Positions 1 through 11,576 of a stretch of 64,000 nt of DNA are shown here, piece after piece; positions within the stretch are counted from its first letter, which is position 1; each line of letters begins with the position of its first letter. The stretch spans positions 4,236,243 through 4,300,242 of the forward strand of contig CM029380.1 in NCBI GenBank assembly GCA_017165825.1. Direction: 5' to 3'. Below the pieces are notes generated by a model that worked only from the letters and a program-made list of their open reading frames with translations, had not been told where the DNA came from and made no database searches. The stretch is from Hepsetus odoe. Lineage: Eukaryota; Chordata; Actinopteri; Characiformes; Hepsetidae. The translations under genes and the position numbers were made by a program.

Positions 1-240
1 AGGCCCAAGGATCAAAAGGTTGTGGGTTCAAATCCTGGACCAGTGAGTTGCTCTGAGGTACACTTGAGTAAGATACCGTCCCCATCACCGCTCCCCAGGC
101 GCTGGATCTGGCTGCCCACTACTGCACGGTGTGTATGGTTAAAATAGGACGCGTTTCGTTGTGTTTCACTGTGTGCTGTGCTGTGTTGCACAATGACAGA
201 TTGTCACTTTCACTTCACTTCTGTTCAAAAACAAAGTGAA
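1..240 (+). repeat. tRNA-derived SINE, cut by the window edge
   Basis: The segment GGTTGTGGGTTCAAATCC is a pol III B-box (GGTTCRANNC) from a tRNA-derived SINE head. It is followed by a body with GCTGGATCTGGCTGCCCAC and a tail containing TTTCGTTGTG, GTGCTGTGCTGTG, CACAATGACAGATTG and TCACTTTCACTTCACTT. The same tail recurs inverted at 5145-5245 and 57533-57590. The A-box half is off the left edge. Confidence 0.7.
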
Positions 241-2189
241 CTTCAGACACCTAATATATCCTGGCTGATCAGATACACACATCCCTGATCCCACTGCCAT
301 GTTTCTCAGGCTAAGTTGTGTAATTTTTCTTTGGTCCAGAACTGAGGGGATTCTTTGAAGTCTTTGGCTGTTTAACACTGGACTATTCCGTCCTTTAGAC
401 TGTGTTTGCAGGTGAATTGCGTCCAGTGGCTTTCTTGTGTTTCCAGGACTTAGAGACTATTGATCTGTTGGGTCGCTATTTAATGAAGGGATCTCATAAC
501 TGATAGCATTGGCGTTTGCTGTTGTCCAGTCCATTGCTCTGTTTTTTTCTCTACAGTGAGGAAACAGGTCATTTTCTCTGATCTGAGTTTATTCTGATGG
601 CTCTTAAACGGTCTATTTTGCAGTGCCACAACAAGATTCATCCAGTTAAATTATGAAAGAACATGGCTCAGCAGTTAGAATTGTGCAAACTGAGAGGCTA
701 AATCATCACACTGTTGCAAGTAACCTCATCATGTTATGTAATCTCAAAGGGACTTGCATATGTGGTTTTGTAGCATGGGCAAAAGTAAGCACAGCTCAAA
801 ACAGCCTCTTTAAAGACTTAAATGTGTCGGAATTTTGTCCAAGGATTAAATTAAAAAGCAAACTTCAGACAGCAATTCAATTTTTGTGCAGTTGGGAAAT
901 TCCACCAAAGTTTCAAAATGTTTACATTGTTTAGTCATTGAGAACAAAGCATTGCAGACTGTTCTGATGTGAAATAGAGTTTTTTGGAGAAGCTTATTGA
1001 TTAGGATTTCTTCATAGTTGTGGTGAATGAAGCCATGGCTTATGATGTCAACACAATTATGGCCATTTGATTTAGCATGAAAAAGCACCAGTCGTACAGA
1101 CAAGTGTCTGAATATTCTAGATAACGTTGACGGTGGTCAAATAGTGGAATTTGAACTGCAATGTAAAGCTGTGAGTGAGCCTTTGAAGGCATTAAACTTT
1201 TCAGAAATAAGACTCCATTCACCACCGCTGTGGCCAATTCTGGCTTGGTATGAACCCAATCTGAATTTTCTTTGCCTTAATGCTTTAATTAAACAGAGTA
1301 TCTTTCATTTTTTCCCTTTAACACATAAATATTGTGTGATTTTTTGCCAAAAACTGCCAAAAAGGAAAAAAAATAAAATTCTGCCAAAAACATCCCAAAA
1401 AGGTTTTAAACCATAATAAAAGCTAAACATGGTAAGAGAAAAGCTTTAGTTCATCCGAAGTGTGAAAATGAGTGTCGATCAAAATCTGTGGCAAAGATTA
1501 CTTTCTTAAAACAGGTAATGCAAGCAAAGCTATAGTTGGCATGCAAAAGAGAAAATGTTGTGCAAGCAACCTCTGGGCCTTTTTTTTTTCTCCTTCCTTG
1601 TTGCTCTTTACTGTAAAACACAACCTCATCAGATTGCACAACAGGAATGAATTCCTTCATTTCCTTTTTCTTTTCAGACCAATTGTTTCATTCAGCAATC
1701 CTGAAATCATACTGACACTAAGCTTTTATCTATTTGTCTAAATTTTCACTGTAAAATCATTTTTGTGCCATAACACCACCCTTAGTGAGTGCTGCTTTTC
1801 TGTGTGTGCATAAAATTCTCCTGTGATAAGAAAGGTATGCTCCCAACCCCACTGGTATTACACGAGACAGCCAGAGGCCCTAACTATTTATAGCACAGAA
1901 TTTTGTATAGATTTTTTTTCTCCCCTGCTGACATGGAGATGGAGCGACGATTGGTGGCCTGGAGAGACAAGTGCCTTTTTTAGCACGGCCGGTCAGCGTC
2001 ATTTGCAAGGGGACACCTTGGAGATGACCCGCATGTCAAAGTTCACACCTAGGAAGTCATGAGCTAGCAGAATAATCCTGAAAGGAATAATGAATTAAAC
2101 GATGTGCAGTCAAAGCTTTTGCATTTTTGTTATGAAATGGTAGATATTTATGGACAAAACTGCAAACTGCTGAAGTAGACCTTACAGCA

Positions 2190-2312
2190 GCTTCGCTTTC
2201 ATACCGAAACTTTCTTTTTTTAGCTTTCATTCCTTTAACATTATGCTTCTTTCAATTTCGTTGTACATTTGTACAATGACAATAAAGCCTATTCTATTCT
2301 ATTCTTCAAACA
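2190..2312 (+). repeat. SINE/LINE-type 3' tail
   Basis: TTTCGTTGTACATTTGTACA followed by ATGACAATAAAGCCTATTCT and an ATTCT tandem repeat is the 3' end shared by several fish tRNA-SINEs and their partner LINEs. Only the tail is recognisable. Confidence 0.5.
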
Positions 2313-3129
2313 TTTTACAAAAAATGGACCAGTGGAAATAGTAATAAGTTTGGAGCATTACAGATTCTTTCCCCTATTGTAACACTGTTTTGGAGATACA
2401 AGGTTTTATTACCAAGCTATTAAGCACTCTATTAATGGTTCCTTCTGTTCTTTCTCAGTTCGAACAGTCTTGGGTGAGCTGGGGGGGGGATCAATTTTAA
2501 ACCATTTAACATTTAACCCTATCGGCCAAACATGTTTGGTATAAAAAAATGTGCTTCTTTAGTTTAGAACTGGGACAGCAATGCTAACACACCTAAACCT
2601 TTTCTGTCAATAAAACTGCTCAAACTGCACCAATAAACATCACAAATATAGAGGAGCCTAATCCCACGTCAGTCCTCACCCGCCCTGGTTTTGTCTGAAA
2701 CTGCTGCTTATAGAGATGTTGTTTTGTTCATTTTATATTTTAATATACTAACTCAACAAGTCTGCATCACGCTATTGAAGAGGTGGATGCAGTTAAAGAA
2801 GGCTGAGAGAAATTTGGGGGATTTATTAACAGATGTATTATATATTTTTCTATTTATTGAATAAAAAAAGTAGCGTGACTGTTGCCTCCTTGTGTGGGTT
2901 CACAAAGTTTACAGATTTTTTACATTTGATTTTTTTTAGCCAAATTTAGAAGTTCAGCCAAATTAAACAATCTTTCAATCTGTTCAGGTTTTCAGCATGC
3001 AAACGATAAAGTGAATAATACATCGTTGGTCAGCTTGGTCTATTGTGTCCATAGGTTTTTAGAAAATCAATAGGGACATCCAAGGGTCTTCTAGGCCTTT
3101 TAAGAAAGCCTAATGATTTCTTGGAAGCT

Positions 3130-3330
3130 AATAATTCATTTACATTTACAGCTTGTTTAAGACGCTCTTATCCTTAGTGATGTTCAATGGCTAATGACAA
3201 GGAAAGTCTCCCTGGAGCTGCTGGGGGGCTGAGATGCCTGCTCAGGGACTCAAGTGGTGCTGGAGATAGAACAGAGCTTGGCCCAAACCAATATCCTTTT
3301 GGTATGGCTTTTGACTTAGCATTACACCCC
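3130..3330 (+). repeat. Dispersed fish repeat with the GACGCTCTTATCC core
   Basis: CATTTACATTTACAGC followed by AAGACGCTCTTATCC is a core found repeatedly in fish genomes. Further on are GCCTGCTCAGGGACTCAAGT and a GGAGATAGAACAGAGCTTGG segment that match the usual order of that family. The family name is not certain to me and the copy is diverged. Confidence 0.5.
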
Positions 3331-5144
3331 ATAGGCTATCAACACTTCACATAACTTAAATATCCAATCAGGGTTTAGGGTAGATACAGCTATGAGAACT
3401 TTCCCGTTGGTTAGGGCTTCAGGAGCTGGACAGAAGGCTTAGTTTAACATTAGTTTAACTATTCACAAAATTAGGAAGTAACGGAGTCACCCAGTCATGT
3501 TTTCATTTCATGTCTCTGACCTAAATACCTAACTACTAAAAATAACACTGACTCAGTTCAATATGGTCTAAACAGGTTTTAGAAATATAAAACAACAGCT
3601 CTTGGGAACATACAATATAAACGGCCTATTTGAAATATCTACGGTCAGCTACAAGAAAATCCCAAATATCTTATTCTAATATCCTAAAACATCAGCTTTA
3701 GCTTAGTAATTTTACAATTAGAAATTCCATAAGGGTGTAGCTGAAGCTAGCAAAATCATAGTTGATTTTTTCTCTCTTTTATAAAAGCGTTTAAGAAATA
3801 TGGCCTCAATTTAAGAAATATATGGCCTAGTCATGGTTCCCCACTGCACAGAATGTTAACATCCTTACATCAAGGTGCAAGCTTGTGCAATTTTACCACA
3901 TTTATGACTTTGTCAGTCAATAGAGAGCAACTGTTTTGTGGGAAACTCCACAATTTATGGGTTTACAGGGCCATCCATATGCTCCATTAGCCATTCACCC
4001 ACCCAAGGTCACATGAGTTGCAGCTGGGCCTCCAGTGGGCCAAGTTATGTTTTTGCACCTGTGATAAATACAATGAATCCAATTCATTTACCAAACAATT
4101 CAACACTTAAATTGCTGGCGAAAGCGCAGAGCAGATTACTCCTCCTCATTACAAGAAGAGTGATAATGAGAAACATGGAAAGTGCCTGCCTTTTTTGGGG
4201 GGGAGATGTTTTCCCATCGCTTGAATGCATTGAATGACAAGCACTAGCAGGATTAGTTCCAATGTCACCGCAGCGATTAAACGCACTGGCCTTGTGCGGC
4301 GCCTTCTCTGAAGGCCACTGTTTATTTGTGTGCATGATGGGAAGTCAAGAAGGTACTAAAGTGTCTGGCTAATCCCCCTTTTATTCCAAAGGTTACACCT
4401 CGCCTGGCCCGCCGCTCTCGAGCACTGATAACTCTTCGCTAAAACACCTCCTATTAGAGAGCTATTTTCTTGAAACATGCTGGCTTTGACATTCGCTTCC
4501 ACACCACCTTGCCTTGTTATAAAAAATAAAAAATAAAAACAAACCATAACTGCCAGGTCGCTGGTGTTAGTCATTCTTCACAGCTGTCTTGCTCTGTCAA
4601 CCGTAAGACCATAAGAAACACTACCAATCAAGAAAGGTGTTTGTTTGAGAGGCCATGCTAAGTCCTCACAGGCCTCCTTATCATCCTCTCCTCCCTGCTA
4701 CTCTCTGCATAATCCACATCAGCATCAGTGTACTCAGAAAAGAGGTACCGGGAAGGTAAAGGGGGGGAAAAAGAGAAATGGGTCTGTGAAGTGAAATTTT
4801 TATCATTGCTGTGCAGCTGCTGGCTGGGAGAGGAAAAAAGAGGAAGAGAAGGGCAGGTCTGATGCTGGGTTAGACGCTTCGCCTCCAGCCGCAGTGAATC
4901 ATCACTTTGGCTTCCCTTTCTAGGGGCCAGAAGCTCCAGCCGGGCCCAGGACTGTACTCGCACACAGACAGTGAACAGAGCTCAGATATAATTATGCTGG
5001 AGGAGGTCAGTGAAGTGCTGCGTAAATCCAGTGCTCATCCTAAAGGACTTATGAAAGTTCTCTGTAGTGTGGGTACAAAGCCACACACAGGGGACTTCCA
5101 TATCATATGGACTGAGTTAGCACATTACTGAAAACCCCTAACAT

Positions 5145-5245
5145 TTACACTGAAAGTGAAAGTGAAAGTGACTTTCCCTTGTGCGCTCACAGCACAAAAC
5201 TCCCCGAAGCACAACGAAATACATCCTCTGCGTTTAACCCATATA
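5145..5245 (-). repeat. Inverted SINE tail, same family as the repeat at 1-240
   Basis: Read on the minus strand it gives GGTTAAACGCAGAGG, then TTTCGTTGTG, TGTGCTGTGAGCGCACAA and CACTTTCACTTTCACTTTC. This is the order of blocks seen in the tail of the SINE at the left edge. The tRNA-like head is not visible. Confidence 0.55.
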
Positions 5246-6869
5246 CTTTCTCAGAGATGATGGTTCACCACTACTCCAAATGTAACGATGCATTAGACAG
5301 TTCTTGACTATATATTGGTAGTAACATCAGCCTCTTTACTTGATTTCTTTGCTTGATGCAGGCCAGAAATATGACCCAGTATTACATCTTTTCCACAACA
5401 CACAGGCTATGTCTTCCAACGCGGTTGTTTAAGAGATAATAACTTGTTGCTGAAACATATTCATCACTGCAGAGATTCTGCTCTTAACTATCGGCTGAGT
5501 TAAATCTTTTTTTAAATTTTTTGGCAGTTTACAGTTTAATAAAGTTACTAAATAGATTTCTGAGCATATTGTGAATGTTGTATGTGCTTAACACTCACCA
5601 TCTGCGAGTCTCTATTAGAAAGGAATTCCTCCTTTAATTGGATTTAGTGCACTGTAACAAGATGGAAATGGGCAGCTTTTATGATCACAGAATCATAAAA
5701 AAAAGCCTTTTTTTTTACCCTTAGAGGACCTTTGGTGCAGACCCGTGCAGCAAATGCAAACATGCTTGAATCTCTGCGGTAACTAAAAACAACACCTTAT
5801 ATGGACATTCCATGCATGTGTCATGAAGGTCAAGGCTTCAGGTAGCACACTGGGCTTTGTTTGGGGCTCCTACATCACATAGAATAAAATTGAAATTTGA
5901 TATTAAAATGTTCAGAATTTTTTTGTTTTTTTGTTTAATATAATATTTCGTAGTATTTCCTAAGCTGTGCCAAAAAAAGGATACAATACACTCCACATTG
6001 CACTGTTCTCAAGCCTTTGGGAAATCAAAGCGGTAATGCAATAACAGTGAAAACACTTTGGCCTTCTAAGGGTTAATCAGCACGGATGGCACTGAATGTC
6101 TGCTCAGAAGAAAAGAATAAACTCCGCCTGAGCCACAGACTGTAATTCTTCATACCTGAATAATGTCATGCTATTCCTTTTTCTCAAGAATGTATAGTTT
6201 CACTTGACCTTTGCATGAATAAAAATGATGATGTACTTCCTTGCTGTTTAGAAAAATATATATTTTTATAGTGCTGACTATGACTAACACCTTCTCTCTC
6301 CCAGCCTCAGACACATTTACAGATAAATGTATCATAAAAAAATAAAGCATGGAACACATTTCTCCCACCCTGGCGCCAAACTAAAGATCTTTTAAAGGCT
6401 GACTAAACCGTTCACCTGTAGTCTACCTGTGCTGAGCAGTTTCCTCCTGCTCCTTTCCTTCATCATAAAGAACTTGATCGTTAACTAATAATATGACTCA
6501 AGTGCCAAGCACAAAAACATCTAACTCTCCAGTACACGTGGAGCCTCAGATACTGTTGAATAAAGAATATTATCCTTTTATGCTAAAGTGTTCTAACCAG
6601 TTATTTTCATATTTTCTTAATTACTGCAGAGCCCACTTTTGACCATGGAGGGTCACAGCTTGGTATTGATACATTCACCAGAGAAATAGCATTTAATGAA
6701 ATGTCCCTAGATTTAGTAGGTGTGTAAGAGGCAGGGCATCACCAAATTGTGACCATCCAATATAAAGAAAAGTTATTCTGACTCCTTACAATATAGATCT
6801 AAATACATTGTTTGCTAATAAATAGTGAATTCTCCTAAGATGCTCTTCAAGATTGGTGTTTGGGCCACC

Positions 6870-6972
6870 AATATATATATATAATATATATATATATATA
6901 TACAGAGAGCGAGAGAGAGAGAAATAGATATAGATATATACTAAGTATGTTTCTATCTATCTACCTATCTAC

Positions 6973-7023
<51 letters not shown>
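6870..7023. repeat. Compound microsatellite (AT)n-(GA)n-(CTAT)n
   Basis: An AT run (6870-6902) leads into GA dinucleotides (6903-6922), TAGATA units and then about 18 CTAT units (6952-7023). It ends some 60 bp before the CpG-rich mafg promoter block. Confidence 0.95.
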
Positions 7024-7084
7024 AATGATCTAATGTAACCCCCCAGCAGTTTCTGCCACTCAGGGGTAACAGGTGGTCGGGCAA

Positions 7085-7323
7085 AGGCGGCCACTTCCCC
7101 TTTAAGACTTTCTGTTCAGGCTGCGTAGAGCCTTCATGAATGAAACCACGTGACCAAACATCATATGACGTCTGGCCTCAGCTCGAGAGAAAGAGGATCA
7201 ACAAGGAGGAGCGGAGAGGAGCGGAGCCGCGCTGTCCGAGCCCGACTAAACTTGCGCGCCGTCGCTTCGGCTTCTACTTTTTGACCCTCTCGCGACGTCA
7301 AGGACGGTTCCCGTGGGAGTCCG
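7085..7323 (+). promoter_or_regulatory. mafg: CpG-rich promoter and probable non-coding exon 1 of mafg (P1)
   Basis: GC and CpG content rises sharply here after 7 kb of AT-rich repeats. Visible elements are an E-box CACGTG (7147-7152) and a CRE-like TGACGTCT (7166-7173). No TATA box is apparent. A strong donor, CCG|GTGAGTAAC, puts the end of an exon at 7323. Two MARE-like 13-mers follow in the intron (7418-7430 and 7596-7608). No coding exon of another gene lies between here and the mafg exon 2 acceptor at 27446, so I assign it as the mafg 5' exon; this is inference. An upstream reading frame opens at 7140 inside the exon. The start of transcription cannot be placed exactly. Confidence 0.65.
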
Positions 7324-7417
7324 GTGAGTAACAGTTGCGCGCGGAGAGCGAGCTGAAGTTGCGCTCCCGAGGCGCGGCGGCCGTTACACACTCAGCGCCG
7401 CGAGACGGGTGCCGTTC

Positions 7418-7430
7418 TGCTGAGTGTGCA
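7418..7430 (+). promoter_or_regulatory. MARE-like site 1 (TGCTGAGTGTGCA)
   Basis: It matches the T-MARE consensus TGCTGA(G/C)TCAGCA at 11 of 13 positions; the two mismatches are at positions 9-10. It lies about 95 bp downstream of the mafg exon 1 donor. Maf-family autoregulation is a plausible role, not a demonstrated one. Confidence 0.4.
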
Positions 7431-7462
7431 CGCGCCTCTCCGAGGTGTGCGCGAGCGCGTGT

Positions 7463-7528
7463 ATGTATGTATGCATGCATGCGTGCGTGCGTGCGTGCGC
7501 GCTTGCTTGCTTGCTTGCTTGTTTGTGT
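7463..7528 (+). repeat. Tetranucleotide array with drifting units (TATG-CATG-CGTG-CTTG)
   Basis: About 16 consecutive 4-bp units share the TG frame, but the first two bases change in blocks: TATG, CATG, CGTG, CTTG, then GTTTGTGTGT. It lies between the two MARE-like sites and is part of the CpG-rich promoter surroundings. Reading frames across it give cysteine/alanine-rich peptides that are artefacts of the repeat. Confidence 0.8.
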
Positions 7529-7595
7529 GTATTCCGCTCCTTTGTGGTGATCGAAAGCTCCAAATGACGGCAAACGAGAACAGTTTTGTCTTTTT

Positions 7596-7608
7596 TGCTG
7601 AGTTTGCA
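7596..7608 (+). promoter_or_regulatory. MARE-like site 2 (TGCTGAGTTTGCA)
   Basis: It also matches the T-MARE consensus at 11 of 13 positions. The flanking bases repeat those of site 1 (GCTGAGTKTGCACKCGCCT in both), so the two may be copies of one ancestral segment. Confidence 0.4.
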
Positions 7609-8149
7609 CTCGCCTTTCCCTCGCTTGATAAGAGTGCGCGCTTGTATTTATGGCTTCGTGAGGACTCGCGGTGTGGAAACGTGGTTTCGGCAAGGGCTTC
7701 TGACGCGTTGTATTTATTTATTTTTTTAATCAGTGGTTAGAAATACTAGAAAGGAAAAATATCAGTCAAAAACGCCCAAATGTTTTTTTTTCCTTTTCAG
7801 TTCTAGAGGTTAAGGTCAGGGACGGGTTAGGTGCAGACGCGTTTAGATGGGAAGTCCCCACCAAGACAGGAATACAAAGCGGCGCGCGTATGTGTGTTGG
7901 CTGCCTTTGCTAAGCGATATGAGGAGGTCGGCGGGAGGTATTAAAAGGTGCTGATTCATCACGGTGGGGTCATTAAACCGAGGCACCGGGAGGACACCTT
8001 CAGTTTGCACACAAAGAGAGCTCGGTGCGCGGAAGGCGTTTCATAGCTCCCCTCACACTTCGATCTGTCAGGTGTTTTTGACAGCGAGGGGTCGTGGCCA
8101 TGTTTAATTCCTCAGAAATGATTTCCACACAGATTATCCGGCCGTGCTG

Positions 8150-8600
8150 CCCGGGGGACTTCAGCCCCTCCTCCTCCCATAAAACGTGACCGACCGACAG
8201 AGCCGCGTCTCCGGAGCCGGAGAAGCACACACCGGCCGTATCACACAACCGGGCGGGCTAGGGAAGGTGGCCAACCCGTGTAAACACACGCTGCTAGCGT
8301 TAGCTGAGGTAAGTCGGGGCTGCGGGCGATTTTTCTGCCCCTCGCCAACAGAAAAGGTAGTAATAGCCAGACCGGCTAATAATATCCGCGGACGCGGCTG
8401 CGTTCCGCTTTTATCTCTCCAGAAGGTCTATTTTTGCGAGCTAGTAGTAGCGGGAGTGAAACTGAATAAAGGTGAACAAGTTTGGTTTATTTTCCTGAGG
8501 TAAACAGTGCGCGAGCCCGGAGCCCGCACTTCAGTTCCCTCAGTTTGGCGTAGCCGCGTTAGCTAACGGCAGTCAAAGCGCTCGCCGCTGATTAAACGGG
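8150..8600 (+). promoter_or_regulatory. mafg: Second CpG-rich block, possible alternative mafg promoter (P2)
   Basis: CpG-dense sequence resumes about 0.9 kb after the exon 1 donor. A good donor, GCTGAG|GTAAGT, at 8308/8309 could end an alternative non-coding first exon splicing to 27447. The block holds GCTAGCGTTAGCTG (8293-8306) and the perfect palindrome CGTTAGCTAACG (8557-8568). The use of alternative first exons is known for small maf genes in mammals; its use here is inference. Confidence 0.4.
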
Positions 8601-8996
8601 GTTATTTTAAAGGACACGTGAGTCGTTTCGTTCCCAAAATTGTCCCCGACTCATGGGGTGGCGTGTGGTTGAATTTCGGCCGCGTTTCTGTGCTGTTTTT
8701 TGTTGTTCTGTGTTGTGTTTTGAACGAGCTGCTGATTCATCACTCGTTGCTGTTTGCGAGCTCCGGCACCGGGGAGCCATGGCAACGCGCGAGCTCCACT
8801 CAAACACACATTTCAGCACAGGCAGTGTGGGAATGAACGCCTTCTGACACGAGGGACTGCTGTTGGGCTGCTTATGACAGATAAAAACATCGGAAGAAAA
8901 GCACACATCCCTGAGCTTAATGATGTGTTAGCAGCTTTAATGGCTCTGTTAGATAACAGCACTGTTGTGATGGAGGGAGGACGCGCGCTGATCTGT

Positions 8997-9425
8997 TAGG
9001 GCTGCTCAATTAATCGAGTTTTGATTGCGATCTTGGCGTCCAGCGATTATAAAAGTGCAATGTTAAACGATCAGTGGAAAGAAGCTCTCTGGCAAAGAAG
9101 CGAGATGCTCTCCAGGGGTCTGAGAGGGTCTTCAGCACAGGTGGGAATACTGTCACCTGCATGTGCTCGAAACCAGGCTGGTGTTTCTAAAAACCCTGAA
9201 GGAATTGATGTTTTTTCTCCAACAGTGCACATCATTAACCTTTCTCACTTGATTTATTGAAATGGTATTCATTTAATGTATGTTATTTAATATTGCGTTA
9301 ACCGTTTAGAGTTGAAGTTCAAAGAAGGAACGAAAAAAGGGTCAAAGATGTTTCCAGTGTCAGTGATTAATCGTGTTGAATAATCGTGACGTCAGTATTG
9401 ACAAAAATAATGAGCAATATTTACC
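8997..9425. repeat. Probable interspersed repeat with AATTAATCG ends
   Basis: The stretch opens with GGGCTGCTCAATTAATCGAG and GATTGCGATCTTGG, and closes with GATTAATCGTGTTGAATAAT. This pattern resembles a dispersed vertebrate repeat that starts GGGCTGCWCRATTAATCG. No coding remnant is seen, and family and exact ends are uncertain. Confidence 0.4.
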
Positions 9426-10009
9426 GTAGAGGCTGATTTTAGCCTCAGTCGAGCAGCTCTATGATCGGTGGTATCCTTGCTCTGTTATACAGGTGCAGTG
9501 AAATGTGGACTGCATAAAACGACTTCCTTAATATGCTAGGAATAGTTACACTAGTGACAAAAAATAAGTTTATAAAGAAAGGTTGATCTCTAAAATTATG
9601 TACAGTGTATCTGTGACAACAGGTTGTTAAGCTGACACATCGTTGGAGAAACTTTATTATAAATGTATTATTACTATTACCTGTTTATTTATTGATTTAT
9701 TACGTACTACCCGTTCAATCTGTGATCACAAGCACTGAATATGATGATAGGGGCCTTTTCCAATTTTTTAGTGTTGGCTTCACTTTTTTGGATACACATT
9801 ATGAAAAAATTGGTCGTCTATTTATTCTAATTACTTTTGTGTACCAAAGTATTGGTGCTAGTCTGGACCATTCTTGCTGACCACATCCTACTCTTTCTGG
9901 TTGCGTTTTGAAGAATGTAACCAGTATTTCTGAGCCGTGTCTCAACCTGCCTTTCAGATTCAGTCCTGATGTGTACTCTGAGATCAGAGTTCATTACGTG
10001 CCTGCTTTT

Positions 10010-10390
10010 CCGTCCCACAGGCACATGTGTGCACGTCCCTGGCGACGGGAGGTGGAAAGGCCCTGAGATGTAATTTAATTGCCCCAATGCTCAATTTGTT
10101 GTTTGTTGTGCAAATCAATTAGCTGATTGATTACAAAGGCGCCGCGTCAGGGGCGTCACACAGCGACAGCCGAGAGCCACGTCCACTGTATTATCCTGAA
10201 AATCCTCCGATTGAATCTGAATGGTAATTTGTGGCCGTTGGTGCAATTAGCGGTGCAAATGGTCTGGTTGAGAGGCCGGGGAACAAGTGTAATTTGATCA
10301 TTGGAGTACTTAGGCTGCACTTTAGGAGGAGCAGTTTTTGCTCCCCCATTCACTTTCCCCGGCTTAATTGAACGCTGACCGATGCTGATG
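10010..10390. promoter_or_regulatory. Candidate intronic enhancer with POU/homeodomain/SOX-like sites
   Basis: This is a repeat-free island in an otherwise repeat-rich intron. It contains TGCAAAT (10109-10115), an inverted repeat AATCAAT/ATTGATT (10113-10119 and 10126-10132), and ATTACAAAGG, which fits a SOX/TCF-type site. Further TAATTT, CAATTAG and GTGCAAAT words follow. No open frame of note crosses it. The role is inferred from site clustering only. Confidence 0.3.
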
Positions 10391-11034
10391 GGCCGAATGT
10401 GCTGATGGTTGAATAGAACAGCAAAGGAGGAGGAAAGAAAGAGATAAGATTAAGAATGTGCAATGGGATTGGTGGAGACAGAGGGGAACAAGAAGCTTTT
10501 TGTCTTCAAGGCATTCTCCAAAAATGCTGAGGCAACTGAAACGCACCCGCGCTTGACAGATGGCGTTTTCACTTGTTACTTAGCTTGCTCTTCCGCAAGT
10601 GTGAGTATTCTTAGGCGTAAAATGAGTGTGGCAGGTCTGCAGAGCACATGTGTAAGCATGCGTATGTTTTGGCTCCCTTTTGTAGTATGCACTGGAGGCA
10701 AATTCTGGACGGTGCACTGACAAGTGTGGGTATTTTCACATGTGTGTTATCAGGCCTTTGCATTCTCTGCTTCCTGTAGGCTTTTGTTGACATGAAGCTG
10801 ACTCCTTTGTGTAGCCTGTAACCTTTATGGTGCATATCAAAGTACAGTTACCACAGACAACTACGGTTAAGGTCTCCTTAACGGGGAATTCCACCTTTGT
10901 TTTGGGCATAGCTCAGGTGTAAACAAACTTTGAGTGCTTTGATATAAAGCAGTGCAGGGTGGAGTAATATAGTTATTTTATGTACATACATACACTCTTT
11001 TGAGTTTTAAAAGTAACATGTACTGGGATAATAT

Positions 11035-11576
11035 AAACTTTTGCGCAGTACTGTAAGGCAGGTGTGGAAAAAACGCTTTAAAGAATGCTTTCAAAAATGG
11101 AAGTGTTAATCATTTATTTTCATCAATCAGCAAAATGCAGTGAATGAACAAAAGAGAAATCTAAATCAAATCAATATTTGGTGTGACCACCCTTTGCCTT
11201 CAAAGCAGCATCAATTCTTCTAGGTACACTTGCACACAGTTTTTGAAGGAACTCGGCCGGTAGGTTGTTCCAAACATCTTGGAGAACTGAGCACAGATCT
11301 TCTGTGGATGTAGCTTCCTCACATCCTTCTGTCTCTTCATGTGATCCAGACACACTGGATGATGCTGAGATCAGGGCTCTGTGGGGCCAGAAGAACTGAT
11401 GCTGGTTTGAAGGCAAAAGGTAGAAACACCAAATATTGATCTGATTTAGATTTTTCTTTTGTTCGCTCACTTTGCATTTTGTAAATCCATAAAAATAAAC
11501 AGTCATTATTTACATTGCTGAAAGCATTCTTTGTTTACAGCATTTTTTTCCACACCTGCCTAAAACCTTTGCACCG

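Larger units (their letters stand above)
245..7080. other. Intergenic DNA without a supported gene
   Basis: AT-rich sequence with SINE pieces and homopolymer runs. Open frames here are short, lack homology I can recognise and have no consistent splice structure. One isolated stretch (4924-5005) has exon-like boundaries and is discussed under findings. The right part ends in a run of (AT)n, (GA)n and (CTAT)n. Confidence 0.6.

Noticed and set aside
1..60. Possible tRNA gene at the left edge (GGTTCAAATCC)
   Set aside because: Only a B-box-like word is present. The following sequence is a SINE body and tail, and no cloverleaf can be formed from what is visible.
7298..7740. Overlapping cysteine-, histidine- and alanine-rich frames of 100-130 codons on both strands near the mafg promoter
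   Set aside because: They arise from the CpG-rich DNA and the NNTG tetranucleotide array; frames exist on both strands over the same bases.
11171..11506. 111-codon minus-strand frame as a gene
   Set aside because: It is the tail of a broken Tc1 transposase inside an internally deleted element; the catalytic part is missing.
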